Positions 42,745 through 52,929 of a stretch of 64,000 nucleotides of DNA are shown here, one piece after another. Positions within the stretch are counted from its first letter, which is position 1, and every line of letters starts with the position of its first letter. The stretch is from WLMZ01 sp038227995 (GTDB lineage Bacteria > Actinomycetota > Acidimicrobiia > Acidimicrobiales > Ilumatobacteraceae): positions 11,066-75,065 of the forward strand of contig JBBRPP010000026.1 of assembly GCA_038227995.1 (NCBI GenBank), written 5' to 3'. The notes under the pieces are model-generated. The model was not told where the DNA came from. It searched no databases and saw only the letters and a program-made list of their open reading frames with translations. The position numbers and the translations under genes are program-made.

Positions 42745-43173
42745 GTGGCTCGCAAGACCAACTTCCCCTATTCGCTCGCTGATTTCGAACTGTTCGCCGA
42801 ATGCACCCGCGCCGAACTCGAGCAAGCTGCTTCGTTGCTGACGCTCGTCAGCGTTCCCGCCGGAGAGGTCATCCTGCGCGAAGGCGCGAGCGGACGACAG
42901 TTCGTGATCGTCGCCGACGGCATGGCCCAGGTGAGCCGGAAATGCCGTGGCGGGAGCACACCGATCGGCGTGGTCCGCAGCGGTGATCTGCTCGGCGAGA
43001 TGTCGTTGCTGCACCGCACGCCGCGGTCGGCAACCGTCACCACGCTCACGCCGACGAAGCTCTACGCCGGCACCTCGGCCGAGTTCGCCGGGCTGCTCGA
43101 TCTGATCCCCACGGCTGCGGCCAAGATCCGTCGCCTCGCCGCAGAGCGTCTCGAACAAAACCTCGCCGCCTGA
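42745..43173 (+). CDS. Cyclic nucleotide-binding domain protein
   Basis: A 142-residue stand-alone cyclic-nucleotide-binding (CAP effector) domain with the phosphate-binding cassette GDLLGEMSLLHRTPRSATV and upstream VPAGEVILREGASGRQFVIV. There is no DNA-binding domain or partner domain, so it probably relays a cAMP or related signal through protein contacts. It has an AGGAGG ribosome site before its GTG start. Confidence 0.88.
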   Translation: MARKTNFPYSLADFELFAECTRAELEQAASLLTLVSVPAGEVILREGASGRQFVIVADGMAQVSRKCRGGSTPIGVVRSGDLLGEMSLLHRTPRSATVTTLTPTKLYAGTSAEFAGLLDLIPTAAAKIRRLAAERLEQNLAA

Positions 43174-43191
43174 CCGGCTCGAGGTTCGAAT

Positions 43192-43638
43192 TCAGGCGAT
43201 GGGTGTGGCGATGAAGACGGGGATCTCGCGGTCCGTCTTCTCCTGGTACTCGGCATACGGCGGGTAGGCCGCGACGGATCGCACACACCACTCGGCGCGC
43301 TCGTCGCCCGTGATCTCGCGGACGCTGTACTCGGCCGGAGCCGGACCGTCCTGGATCTCGATCGGGCCGGCGTTGTCCTTCAGATTGTAATACCAGACCG
43401 GGTGAGTGGGTGCGCCACCCTTCGATGCCACCAGCGCGTACTCGCCGTCGTGCTCGACCTTCATCAACGGGATCTTGCGGATCTTGCCGCTCTTGACCCC
43501 GAGCGTCGTGACGATGATCACCGGAAGGCCAGAGTCGCGCAGCGTCGTGCCTTCGGTTCCACCTGATCCCTCGTAGAGCGCGACCTGATCGCGTACCCAC
43601 TGTGCCGGACTTGGTTCGTACTCTCCCTGAAGTGCCAT
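43192..43638 (-). CDS. Deazaflavin (F420)-dependent nitroreductase family protein
   Basis: A 148-residue split-barrel protein of the DDN/nitroreductase (deazaflavin) family: LPVIIVTTLGVKSGKIRKIPLMKVEHDG, then THPVWYYNLKDN and the C-terminal YPPYAEYQEKT. Such proteins use F420H2 and occur mainly in mycobacteria and relatives. It has its own TATCCT promoter embedded at the end of the DUF4349 gene. Confidence 0.88.
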   Translation of the reverse strand: MALQGEYEPSPAQWVRDQVALYEGSGGTEGTTLRDSGLPVIIVTTLGVKSGKIRKIPLMKVEHDGEYALVASKGGAPTHPVWYYNLKDNAGPIEIQDGPAPAEYSVREITGDERAEWCVRSVAAYPPYAEYQEKTDREIPVFIATPIA

Positions 43639-43642
43639 TCGG

Positions 43643-44641
43643 TCAGGATACGGGAGATGGCGAGGATGGCACGGGGGCGTGGGGGCGCGACAGGAGGCGG
43701 CCGAAACGACGGCGTAGGACGGCAGCCACGAGTCCGATCAACAGCATGATCGCGAGGAACGGAGCCGTGTAGCCGAACGCAACGGCGATGCCGTGCGCAG
43801 CATTCGTGAAGGCCCTCCAACCCTTGTGGAACGCGCCGCCCACCGATGTGTGCTTGCGCACCGGAGGCTTGGCGATCAGCTGCGCAGCGGGTACCGGTTG
43901 GATCGTCACGGTGAGCGTCGCCAGCTGGACTCGGTCGCCGAGGTTGCGCTGGCTGGCGAGCAATTCCTCGAGCGTGGTCTCTCGTGTCGTCACCTCGCTC
44001 TCGAGACGGACGACGTCGTCGATGTTGGTTGCTGTCTTCAGCAACTCGCGGACGCGGTCGACGCTGGCCTGTGCGGTCTGGATCCGCGCATCGACGTCGG
44101 TGATCTGGGCGCTGACGTCTTCCGTCTTCTGGGTCCGGCCGACGAGATCGCCGACGCCACCGATGCCGTCGATCAGCGATTCGAGATCGGTGGGCGGCAC
44201 CTTGATCGTGATGGTCGCGGTTGCGGTTTCGGGATTGCCGACGGCGATGTCGGAGTCGAAGATCGCGCCGCCCTTCGCGGTCACGATGTCGGGGAGAGCG
44301 AGCACTGCCTTGCGCACGTCCTTGGCCTGCACCGTGACGCCGGCCGTGATCGCGAGAGCGCTTCCGAACGGCGAGGCGGTCGCCAGCGCGACGTTCGGTG
44401 CGGACGCTGACGGAGTGTTGCCGTCTGACGTGAGTGCAACGGCAGCCGAGCCGGCCGCCGCGGGTGCGGTTGCCGCCGTGGCCGCAGCCGTCGTGGCGGG
44501 CGCCGCCTCGGTTTGAGCTCGTGTCGTCGACGACGCCTTCTTGTCCTCGCTCGCACATCCGCAGATGCTCAGGACGAGTGCGGACAGGACACCGGCTGCG
44601 CACAGCCGGCTCGTGACTTTCGTGTTGTTCCCCATGTGCAT
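43643..44641 (-). CDS. DUF4349 lipoprotein
   Basis: A 332-residue predicted lipoprotein (lipobox LSICGC). A long Ala/Thr linker is followed by a DUF4349 domain, whose second half (DVSAQITDVDARIQTAQASV) is a likely coiled coil, and by a C-terminal membrane helix (about 280-305) with a basic cytoplasmic tail. The domain therefore sits outside the membrane, held at both ends. Start at 44641; an ATG at 44635 is equally possible. It is divergent from the Rieske oxygenase gene. Confidence 0.8.
   Translation of the reverse strand: MHMGNNTKVTSRLCAAGVLSALVLSICGCASEDKKASSTTRAQTEAAPATTAAATAATAPAAAGSAAVALTSDGNTPSASAPNVALATASPFGSALAITAGVTVQAKDVRKAVLALPDIVTAKGGAIFDSDIAVGNPETATATITIKVPPTDLESLIDGIGGVGDLVGRTQKTEDVSAQITDVDARIQTAQASVDRVRELLKTATNIDDVVRLESEVTTRETTLEELLASQRNLGDRVQLATLTVTIQPVPAAQLIAKPPVRKHTSVGGAFHKGWRAFTNAAHGIAVAFGYTAPFLAIMLLIGLVAAVLRRRFGRLLSRPHAPVPSSPSPVS
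43645..43650 (-). promoter_or_regulatory. -10 box of DDN-type gene, leaderless type
   Basis: TATCCT on the minus strand ends 6 bases before the ATG at 43638. It overlaps the stop of the DUF4349 gene. Confidence 0.5.
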
Positions 44642-44715
44642 CCGACGCCGGACGTCCGCGGCTGGTTCCCGATTGTGCGATTTCTGTAACAATTTGCCGA
44701 GCCGCTCGGGTCAGC

Positions 44716-44721
44716 TAGCGT
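44716..44721 (+). promoter_or_regulatory. -10 box of Rieske gene, leaderless type
   Basis: TAGCGT ends 6 bases before the ATG at 44728; TTGCCG lies 16 bases upstream as a candidate -35. Confidence 0.55.
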
Positions 44722-44727
44722 CGGGCG

Positions 44728-45855
44728 ATGGCGCTTCTGGACCACGACGATCTGGCGCGGTCATCGCTGCCGTTGAACGCGGCATACGCAATGCCGCCGG
44801 GTTTCTACACCGATCCGGCGTTCTTCGCCGCAGAGCGCGAGCACGTGCTGTTACCCGGGTGGATCTTCCTGGCCCGCGAGGACCAACTGCCGACCCCCGG
44901 CGATTTCCGCGTGTTCGACACCATCGGCGGCTCGGTGTTGCTCGACCGCGGCGTCGACGGCGTCCTTCGCTGCTTTGCCAACGTCTGCCGTCACCGGGGC
45001 TCGCTGCTGCTCAGCGGAAGCGGCAACGCAGCGCGGATCGTCTGTCCCTATCACGGTTGGGCATACAGCACGACCGGTGATCTCATCGGATGCCCCGGCA
45101 TGGCGCGCGCCGAGGACTTCGAACGCAGCGACAACGGACTGATCCAGATCCGTCTCGAAACGTGGGCGGGGTTCGTCTTCATGACCTTCAATGAGGACGC
45201 TCCGGCGTTGCTCACCGCACTTGGCGACCTTCCCGATCGCATGGCGTCGCACCGGCTCGACGAAATACGCTGCACGTGGACGGTCACGCTCGACACGCAG
45301 TGCAACTGGAAGCTGATCCTCGAGAACGCGATGGAGAGCTATCACACCGGCGTCGTCCACCGTCAGTCTGTTGGCGCGCAGACGTCGCGCACGCTGGAGA
45401 CGCGAGGCGATTGGAAGTGCATCCAGGTGACGTCGGGTCGTTCGATCGCGACGCTGCCGGGGACGACACCTCCTTTCTCGCCGATCACCGGTCTCGATGA
45501 CGACGCGTTGCAGGGCACGTACTTCACCGTCCTCCATCCGGCGTGTCAGTTCGCCGTCGCGCAGGACTGCATGTGGTGGCTCAACGTCACTCCGATTGCG
45601 CCCGATCGGTCGCGGCTCGAGATCGGCGGGTGCTTTCCGGCCGATGTCGTCGCTCGGCCCGGCTTCGACAGCGATGCCCAGCCGTACTACGAGCGCTGGG
45701 AGGTCGTCGGTCGCGAGGACGTCGGCATCCTCGAACGCCAGCAGATCGGTCTCCAGACCGTCGGATATCGGCCCGGTCGATTGTCGTGGCGCGACGATCA
45801 GGTGCAAGCGCTCAGTCAATGGGTGCTGGATCGGATGCCGGCCGGACTGGTGTAG
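44728..45855 (+). CDS. Aromatic-ring-hydroxylating-type Rieske oxygenase, large subunit
   Basis: A 375-residue Rieske non-heme iron oxygenase. The 2Fe-2S ligands are in CRHRG and CPYHGW (about residues 88-112), and the catalytic domain has the mononuclear iron motif ENAMESYHTGVVH. The length and SRPBCC domain fit single-component alpha subunits that act on quaternary amines or aromatic acids. No small subunit or reductase gene is adjacent, so the substrate is unknown. Confidence 0.9.
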   Translation: MALLDHDDLARSSLPLNAAYAMPPGFYTDPAFFAAEREHVLLPGWIFLAREDQLPTPGDFRVFDTIGGSVLLDRGVDGVLRCFANVCRHRGSLLLSGSGNAARIVCPYHGWAYSTTGDLIGCPGMARAEDFERSDNGLIQIRLETWAGFVFMTFNEDAPALLTALGDLPDRMASHRLDEIRCTWTVTLDTQCNWKLILENAMESYHTGVVHRQSVGAQTSRTLETRGDWKCIQVTSGRSIATLPGTTPPFSPITGLDDDALQGTYFTVLHPACQFAVAQDCMWWLNVTPIAPDRSRLEIGGCFPADVVARPGFDSDAQPYYERWEVVGREDVGILERQQIGLQTVGYRPGRLSWRDDQVQALSQWVLDRMPAGLV

Positions 45856-45909
45856 GCCGTGTGGAGGCCCGGCGTGTAACAGAATCGGGGTCGGTGGCGT
45901 CATGGGGGC

Positions 45910-46182
45910 GTGAGGGCGACGACGGAGGAGGGCCGGTTGACCGTTGGGTTCGATGATTTCTCTCGCGACCATCGCGTCGACGCGGTTCGTTGGGCGGCGG
46001 CTCTCGTCGGTTGGCTCGACGTCGCCGAGGAACTCGGCCAGGGCGCGCTGATCATGGTGCTGACAGTCGTCATCGGACGACACCCCGCCGCACCCGCGAT
46101 GCCGACAGTCGTCATCGGACGACTCCTCCAGCTGAACTCCGGGATGACTGCTTGCCGACGAACCCGATCATCGTGCCGGTGA
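45910..46182 (+). CDS. Doubtful small reading frame in a 397-base gap
   Basis: The stretch 45856-46252 has no confident gene. A GTG frame at 45910 would give 90 residues; its first 50 residues (such as DDFSRDHRVDAVRWAAALVG) look protein-like with a possible helix, and the remainder does not. Two 20-base repeats inside it are better explained as DNA sites. Confidence 0.25.
   Translation: MRATTEEGRLTVGFDDFSRDHRVDAVRWAAALVGWLDVAEELGQGALIMVLTVVIGRHPAAPAMPTVVIGRLLQLNSGMTACRRTRSSCR
46062..46123. repeat. Direct repeat of a hairpin sequence, 42 bases apart
   Basis: GACAGTCGTCATCGGACGAC occurs at 46062-46081 and 46104-46123, 42 bases apart (about four helical turns). Each contains an inverted repeat GTCGTC-ATCG-GACGAC. 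It lies 130-190 bases upstream of the VOC gene and may be a pair of protein-binding sites. Confidence 0.55.
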
Positions 46183-46252
46183 CATCGGTGCGATGATTCT
46201 CGTCGCAGCGCATCGTCTCCAACGGCGAACCAACACAAAGGGGGGGCTCGCA

Positions 46253-46636
46253 ATGAACGAGACGAAGTCAGGCATCACACAGGTGGCGACGGTCGCGGTG
46301 CACGTCGCCGATCAGGACCGAGCGGTGGCGTTCTACACCGACGTGTTGGGGTTCGAGCTCCGTCGCGATGCGCCGTTCGGCGACGGGAACAGGTGGATCG
46401 AAGTTGCACCACCTGGCGGGGCGACGACGGTCGCGGTGCTCGCCGATCCGGGCGGCATGGCGGGCGTCGACACGGGCATCCGCTTCACGTCGACCGACGC
46501 TGACGCCGACCACGCTCGCCTGACGGCGCTCGGCGCCGACGTCGCTTCCGAGGTCATGCGTTGGCCCGGCGTGCCGCCGATGTTCGTGCTGCGCGACCCA
46601 GACGGCAACACCCTCTACATCGTCGAGCAAGGCTGA
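46253..46636 (+). CDS. VOC family (glyoxalase/bleomycin-resistance-like) protein
   Basis: A 127-residue vicinal oxygen chelate domain protein: TVAVHVADQDRAVAFYTDVLGFE, then RWIEVAPPGG and FVLRDPDGNTLYIVEQ at the C terminus. Metal ligands appear to be the His in VAVHVAD and the Glu in the C-terminal strand. The ATG at 46253 has an AAGGGGG ribosome site; a longer frame from 46193 lacks support. The substrate is unknown. Confidence 0.85.
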   Translation: MNETKSGITQVATVAVHVADQDRAVAFYTDVLGFELRRDAPFGDGNRWIEVAPPGGATTVAVLADPGGMAGVDTGIRFTSTDADADHARLTALGADVASEVMRWPGVPPMFVLRDPDGNTLYIVEQG

Positions 46637-46706
46637 GCGCGAGCTGTTCGGTCTGGCGTGCGGGTGGTTCTCACCAGATGGGGCCGGGCCGAGGCCCCGA
46701 GCCCGC

Positions 46707-46844
46707 ACTCTCGGCGATTGGGTGTGAATTTGGTGGTCGCTCCACCCGATCGACACCCGAGCCCCGAGCCCCAGGCCGGAACTCGCGGCGATTGGGTGTG
46801 AATTTGGTGGTCGCTCCACCCGATCGACACCCGAGCCCCGAGCC
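46707..46844. repeat. Two copies of a structured REP-like intergenic repeat
   Basis: Nearly identical 64-base units lie at 46707-46770 and 46781-46844. Each can fold as an imperfect hairpin: GGGTGT / ACACCC arms, an internal loop of six by six, then GGTGG-TCGCT-CCACC. Short GGGGCCGAT repeats follow. The rest of the 239-base space contains no gene. Confidence 0.65.
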
Positions 46845-46875
46845 GATGGGGCCGATGGGGCCGATGCCGGCGGCG

Positions 46876-47526
46876 TCAGTGGCCGGTGCCGGAATCCGTG
46901 GACGAGAGGAGGGCGGCGGCCTCGCGGCGATGCTTGAGGAACTCGAACGCAACGGGAATCAGTGAGAGGGCGACGACGCCGACGCTTGCGACCTCGATGT
47001 TGTTCTTGATGAAGCTCACGTTGCCGAGGAAGTGGCCGAGCGTCGTGACACCGACACCCCACACGAATGCGCCGACCAAGTTGAAGGTGACGAACGTGCG
47101 GTATTTCATCTTGCCGACGCCGGCGACGATGGGGGCGAACGTTCGCACGACCGGCACGAAGCGCGCGAGCAGGATCGTCTTCGGGCCGTTCTTCTCGAGG
47201 AAGGCATGGGCGCGCTCGACATGGGCCGGTTTGAAGAAGCGGCTCTCCGGTCTGTCGAACAGACTCGGCCCCACCTTGCGGCCGAAGATGTAACCGACCT
47301 GATCGCCGAGCGCGGCTGCGGCGAACACCACCAGCGCTGTGAGCGGCAACGACGGGAGCCAGTTGCTGTGGTCCTTGCTGGCCGTGATGAATCCGGCCAG
47401 GAACAGCATCGAGTCGCCGGGAAGGAAGAAGCCGATGAACAACCCGGACTCGGCGAAGACGATCGCCGCGAGCAGCAGGATGCCTCCGCTCTTGATCCAG
47501 GATTCGATGTCGATGAGTGCAAGCAC
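46876..47526 (-). CDS. DedA family membrane protein
   Basis: A 216-residue membrane protein of the DedA/SNARE-associated family. It has the conserved ESGLFIGFFLPGDSMLFLAG, GDQVGYIFGRKVG and the FVPVVRTFAPIVAGVGKM segment. DedA proteins are linked to lipid flipping and membrane potential. The start GTG at 47526 is chosen since the family begins with this short N terminus; an ATG at 47568 would add 14 residues. Confidence 0.88.
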   Translation of the reverse strand: MLALIDIESWIKSGGILLLAAIVFAESGLFIGFFLPGDSMLFLAGFITASKDHSNWLPSLPLTALVVFAAAALGDQVGYIFGRKVGPSLFDRPESRFFKPAHVERAHAFLEKNGPKTILLARFVPVVRTFAPIVAGVGKMKYRTFVTFNLVGAFVWGVGVTTLGHFLGNVSFIKNNIEVASVGVVALSLIPVAFEFLKHRREAAALLSSTDSGTGH

Positions 47527-47554
47527 GACTGGCGAGGCTACCCCTGAAAACGAG

Positions 47555-47583
47555 CGCTGCCCGGGCACCAGGCCCGGGCAGCG
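47555..47583 (-). terminator. Terminator-like hairpin after hppA
   Basis: A perfect 12-base stem (CGCTGCCCGGGC on the plus strand and its complement) with a 5-base loop. On the minus strand it is followed by CTCGTTTT, so it can end hppA transcripts, and it also lies just before dedA. Confidence 0.7.
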
Positions 47584-47622
47584 GTCAAGCTCAGGTAAAT
47601 AGTCGAGCGACGGACGTCGCGA

Positions 47623-49962
47623 CTACCGCAGCGATGAGGCCGGCTCGGGCGCCGCCTCGAAGCTGATCTTCTGGCGGGCGCTGAACGCGAGTGCGCCGAT
47701 CAGGACCACGAGCGCAGCGGCCGCGATCGAGAACCGCGCGCCGTCGTTGTTGCGCAGGCCGATGATGGCCGGCAGGATCAGCAACGAGACGAGGTTCATG
47801 ACCTTGATCAGCGGGTTGAGCGCCGGGCCGGCGGTGTCCTTGAACGGGTCACCAACGGTGTCGGCGATGACCGCGGCGCGGTACGGGTCGCTGCCCTTGC
47901 CTCCGTGGTTGCCGTCTTCGATGTACTTCTTGGCGTTGTCCCACGCCCCACCGGCGTTGCTGAGGTAGTTGGCCATCAGCTGACCGACGAGGATGACCGC
48001 GGCAAGGAAGGCGCCGAGGGCATAGAAGCTGATGCCGAAGCCGACGACGACAGGGGTGAGTACGGCGAGCAGCGCCGGCGTGGCGAGCTCACGCAGCGAA
48101 GCCTCGGTGCAGATGTCGATGACGGGGCCGTACTCGGGCTCCTTCTCGCCACGCATGATCTTGCCGTCGGCGAACTGCTTGCGGACCTCTTGGACCACGA
48201 CGCCGGCGGTGCGACCGACGGCCCGGATGGCGAGGGCGCTGAACAGGAATGGCACGGAGCCACCGATGAGCAGACCGATGAAGATCTTCGGATCGGCGAC
48301 GTTGATCGGGATCAGGTCGAACACGCCGCGTTGTGTCTTCAGCGCAGCGTCGATGACGTCCTTGGGCAGCGTCTCGTTGGCGGCGGTCTCGATGAAGCTC
48401 GCGAACAAGGCGACGGCGGCGATGACGGCGGAGCCGATTGCGAAGCCCTTCGTCACGGCCTTGGTCGTGTTGCCCACCGCGTCGAGGCTGACCATGATGC
48501 GCTCTGGCTCGCCGTGGAACTCGCCCGACATCTCGGCGATGCCGGCAGCGTTGTCGCTGACGGGGCCGAACGTGTCCTCGGAGACGATGATGCCGGTGGT
48601 GGCGAGCATGCCCATGCCGGTGAGGGCAACGAGGTAGAACGAGAACTGCAGGTTGCCGTCACCGAGCAGCAGCGCAACAGCGATTGCAATCGCGATGGCG
48701 ATGACCGCGTACACGGCGCTCTCCATGCCACTGGCCGTACCGGCGAGGATCGCCGTGGCCGGACCGGTCTCAGCCGCTTGCGCGATCTCCTTCACGGGCG
48801 AGTGATGCGTTGCCGTGTAGAACTCGGTGAGGCGGCTGATGAGCTGGGCCAGGATGAGGCCGATGGCGACGGCGCCGAAGCACTTCCAGCCGACGCTGGA
48901 CTTGGCGTTGCCGACGTATACGAGAGCGACCACAAGGGTGCCGACCAGCGTCAGTGAGCCTGCAACAAGGAAGCCCTTGTTGATCGGCTTGAGGGCGTTG
49001 GTCTCGCCCTCCTTGGCCTTCACGAAGAAGATGCCGACGATCGAACCGACGACACCGATGGCGCGGGCGGCGAGTGGGAACATCAGGCCGAGCACCCACT
49101 TGCGTGGGTCGTCGGGGAAGATCGACTTGAACGCTGCGACGCCGAGGATGATCGAGGCGACGAGGGTGACTTCGTAGCTCTCGAACAGGTCGGCGGCCAT
49201 GCCGGCGCAGTCGCCCACGTTGTCGCCCACGTTGTCCGCGATCGTGGCCGGGTTGCGCGGATCGTCTTCGGGAATGCCGGCTTCGACCTTGCCGACGAGG
49301 TCGGCGCCGACATCGGCCGCCTTGGTGAAGATGCCTCCACCGACTCTCAGGAAGAGGGCCAACAGCGAGCCACCGAAGCCGAAGCCGATGAGGATCACCG
49401 AGCTGGTGTTCTGGAAGACCATGATGATCGTGGTCGCGCCGAGCAAGCCCAGACCGACCGTGAACATGCCGGCCACGCCGCCGGTGCGGAAGGCAACGTC
49501 GAGCGCCTTCGGCATGCTGTTGGTGAGGGCCGCGGCCGCGGTGCGGACGTTGCCGCGCGTTGCCAGGGTCATACCGATGTAGCCGGTGAAGCCCGATGCG
49601 AAGCAGCCGAGGATGAACGCAACAGTTCGCCACAGACCGACTTCGCCGAAGCTCAGCGCCGACGAGCCGTCCGGCTTCGTGATCGCCTTCGAGGTGATGA
49701 AGACGATGACCGCCAACGGCACGAGGATGACGGCGATCGTCTTGAACTGGCGCTTCAGATACGCCCATGCACCCTCTTGGATCGCTTTCGCGATCTGTTG
49801 CATCTTGGGTGAACCAGGGTCGGCCTTCATGACGCTCTTGGCGAGGTACAAACCGACCCCGAGCGCGATGAGCGCTGCGGCGATCGACAGCAGCATGACT
49901 GCCCACTCGCCACCCCGGAGTGTGAATTGCTGATAGCCGCCTTCGGCAAAGATTCCTGACAC
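47623..49962 (-). CDS. hppA: K+-independent proton-pumping membrane pyrophosphatase
   Basis: A 779-residue integral membrane PPase with about 15-16 helices. The substrate loop (DVGADLVGKVEAG, then EDDPRNPATIADNVGDNVGD) is complete, and the third conserved region is DTVGDPFKDTAGP. The residue that decides K+ dependence is Lys501 in GNTTKAVTKG, which marks the K+-independent H+-pumping class. The GTG start at 49962 agrees with family N termini. It couples PPi hydrolysis to proton export or import. Confidence 0.95.
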   Translation of the reverse strand: MSGIFAEGGYQQFTLRGGEWAVMLLSIAAALIALGVGLYLAKSVMKADPGSPKMQQIAKAIQEGAWAYLKRQFKTIAVILVPLAVIVFITSKAITKPDGSSALSFGEVGLWRTVAFILGCFASGFTGYIGMTLATRGNVRTAAAALTNSMPKALDVAFRTGGVAGMFTVGLGLLGATTIIMVFQNTSSVILIGFGFGGSLLALFLRVGGGIFTKAADVGADLVGKVEAGIPEDDPRNPATIADNVGDNVGDCAGMAADLFESYEVTLVASIILGVAAFKSIFPDDPRKWVLGLMFPLAARAIGVVGSIVGIFFVKAKEGETNALKPINKGFLVAGSLTLVGTLVVALVYVGNAKSSVGWKCFGAVAIGLILAQLISRLTEFYTATHHSPVKEIAQAAETGPATAILAGTASGMESAVYAVIAIAIAIAVALLLGDGNLQFSFYLVALTGMGMLATTGIIVSEDTFGPVSDNAAGIAEMSGEFHGEPERIMVSLDAVGNTTKAVTKGFAIGSAVIAAVALFASFIETAANETLPKDVIDAALKTQRGVFDLIPINVADPKIFIGLLIGGSVPFLFSALAIRAVGRTAGVVVQEVRKQFADGKIMRGEKEPEYGPVIDICTEASLRELATPALLAVLTPVVVGFGISFYALGAFLAAVILVGQLMANYLSNAGGAWDNAKKYIEDGNHGGKGSDPYRAAVIADTVGDPFKDTAGPALNPLIKVMNLVSLLILPAIIGLRNNDGARFSIAAAALVVLIGALAFSARQKISFEAAPEPASSLR

Positions 49963-50191
49963 GAGTGAACCTGGTCTTATCTGGGGGCGCGCACCTCTCG
50001 GCGCGTGCCGTTGATGGAAACGCAGAGAGTGTAGGGAACAATCACCGCCACACACGAAATGATCGTTCTCGTGATGTGTCCGTTGTCCAATTACCTTCGA
50101 CGAGTTACCAGTCAGCGCATTGTCAGGACTACGGTCGGGTTCGCCCGAAACAAGGCAGCGAAATTCGACGTAGGAAGGGCCGTCCCCACTG

Positions 50192-50956
50192 ATGGCACAG
50201 ACAGTCAACACACGGCGCGCGCCCGTCACCGGCACCGCTATCCACGCCAAGAAGAAGAAGAAGCCCTTCTTGCTCGACCTGTACTCCACAGCCGTCGGCA
50301 AGAAGTACGTCATGGCGATCACCGGCATCGCGATGATCGGCTTCGTCGTCGTGCACATGATCGGCAACCTCAAGATGTACCTCGGGGCTGCGCAGATCAA
50401 TCACTACGGCGAGTTCCTGCGCGAGCTGCTGGTGCCGATCGTGCCGCGCACGGTCGCACTGTGGCTGCTTCGTGCGGGCCTGCTCGTTTCCGTGCTGCTG
50501 CACATCCACGCCGCGTACAGCCTCACACGCCTCAACCACTCGGCACGGGCGGTCAAGTACCAGTCGCCGCGTGACTACCAGGTGGCCAACTTCGCCAGCC
50601 GCACGATGCGCTGGACGGGCATCATCGTCACGCTGTTCGTGTTGTGGCACCTGGCCGACCTCACGTGGGGCACCGTCAACGCCGTCGGCACGAATGGTGT
50701 CTTCCACCGTGGCGACGTCTACGGCAACGTGGTGCGCAGCTTCAACCGGGTGCCGGTCGCGATCCTCTACATCCTCGCCAACATCGCCCTCGGTATCCAC
50801 CTCTTCCATGGCACGTGGAGCCTGTTCCAGAGCCTCGGTTGGAACAACCCGCGATTCAACAAATGGCGGCGCGGTCTGGCGACCGGAATCGCCACCATCG
50901 TCGTCGTCGGCAACGTCTCGTTCCCAGTCGCCGTGCTCGCCGGCATCGTCGGATAA
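50192..50956 (+). CDS. sdhC: Succinate dehydrogenase cytochrome b subunit
   Basis: A 254-residue five-helix membrane anchor of the B-type SdhC (one subunit with two heme positions). Hydrophobic helices carry the histidines in VVVHMIGN, LLHIHAAYSL, LWHLADLTWG and ALGIHLFHG. A lysine-rich N terminus (AKKKKKPF) precedes helix 1. It is first in the sdhC-sdhA-sdhB order typical of actinomycetes. Confidence 0.93.
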   Translation: MAQTVNTRRAPVTGTAIHAKKKKKPFLLDLYSTAVGKKYVMAITGIAMIGFVVVHMIGNLKMYLGAAQINHYGEFLRELLVPIVPRTVALWLLRAGLLVSVLLHIHAAYSLTRLNHSARAVKYQSPRDYQVANFASRTMRWTGIIVTLFVLWHLADLTWGTVNAVGTNGVFHRGDVYGNVVRSFNRVPVAILYILANIALGIHLFHGTWSLFQSLGWNNPRFNKWRRGLATGIATIVVVGNVSFPVAVLAGIVG

Positions 50957-50967
50957 GTGAGGATCTC

Positions 50968-52925
<1,958 letters not shown>

Positions 52926-52929
<4 letters not shown>

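Noticed and set aside
46686..46850. Intergenic repeats as a CRISPR array
   Set aside because: Only two long units with one 10-base gap, no regular spacers and no cas genes.
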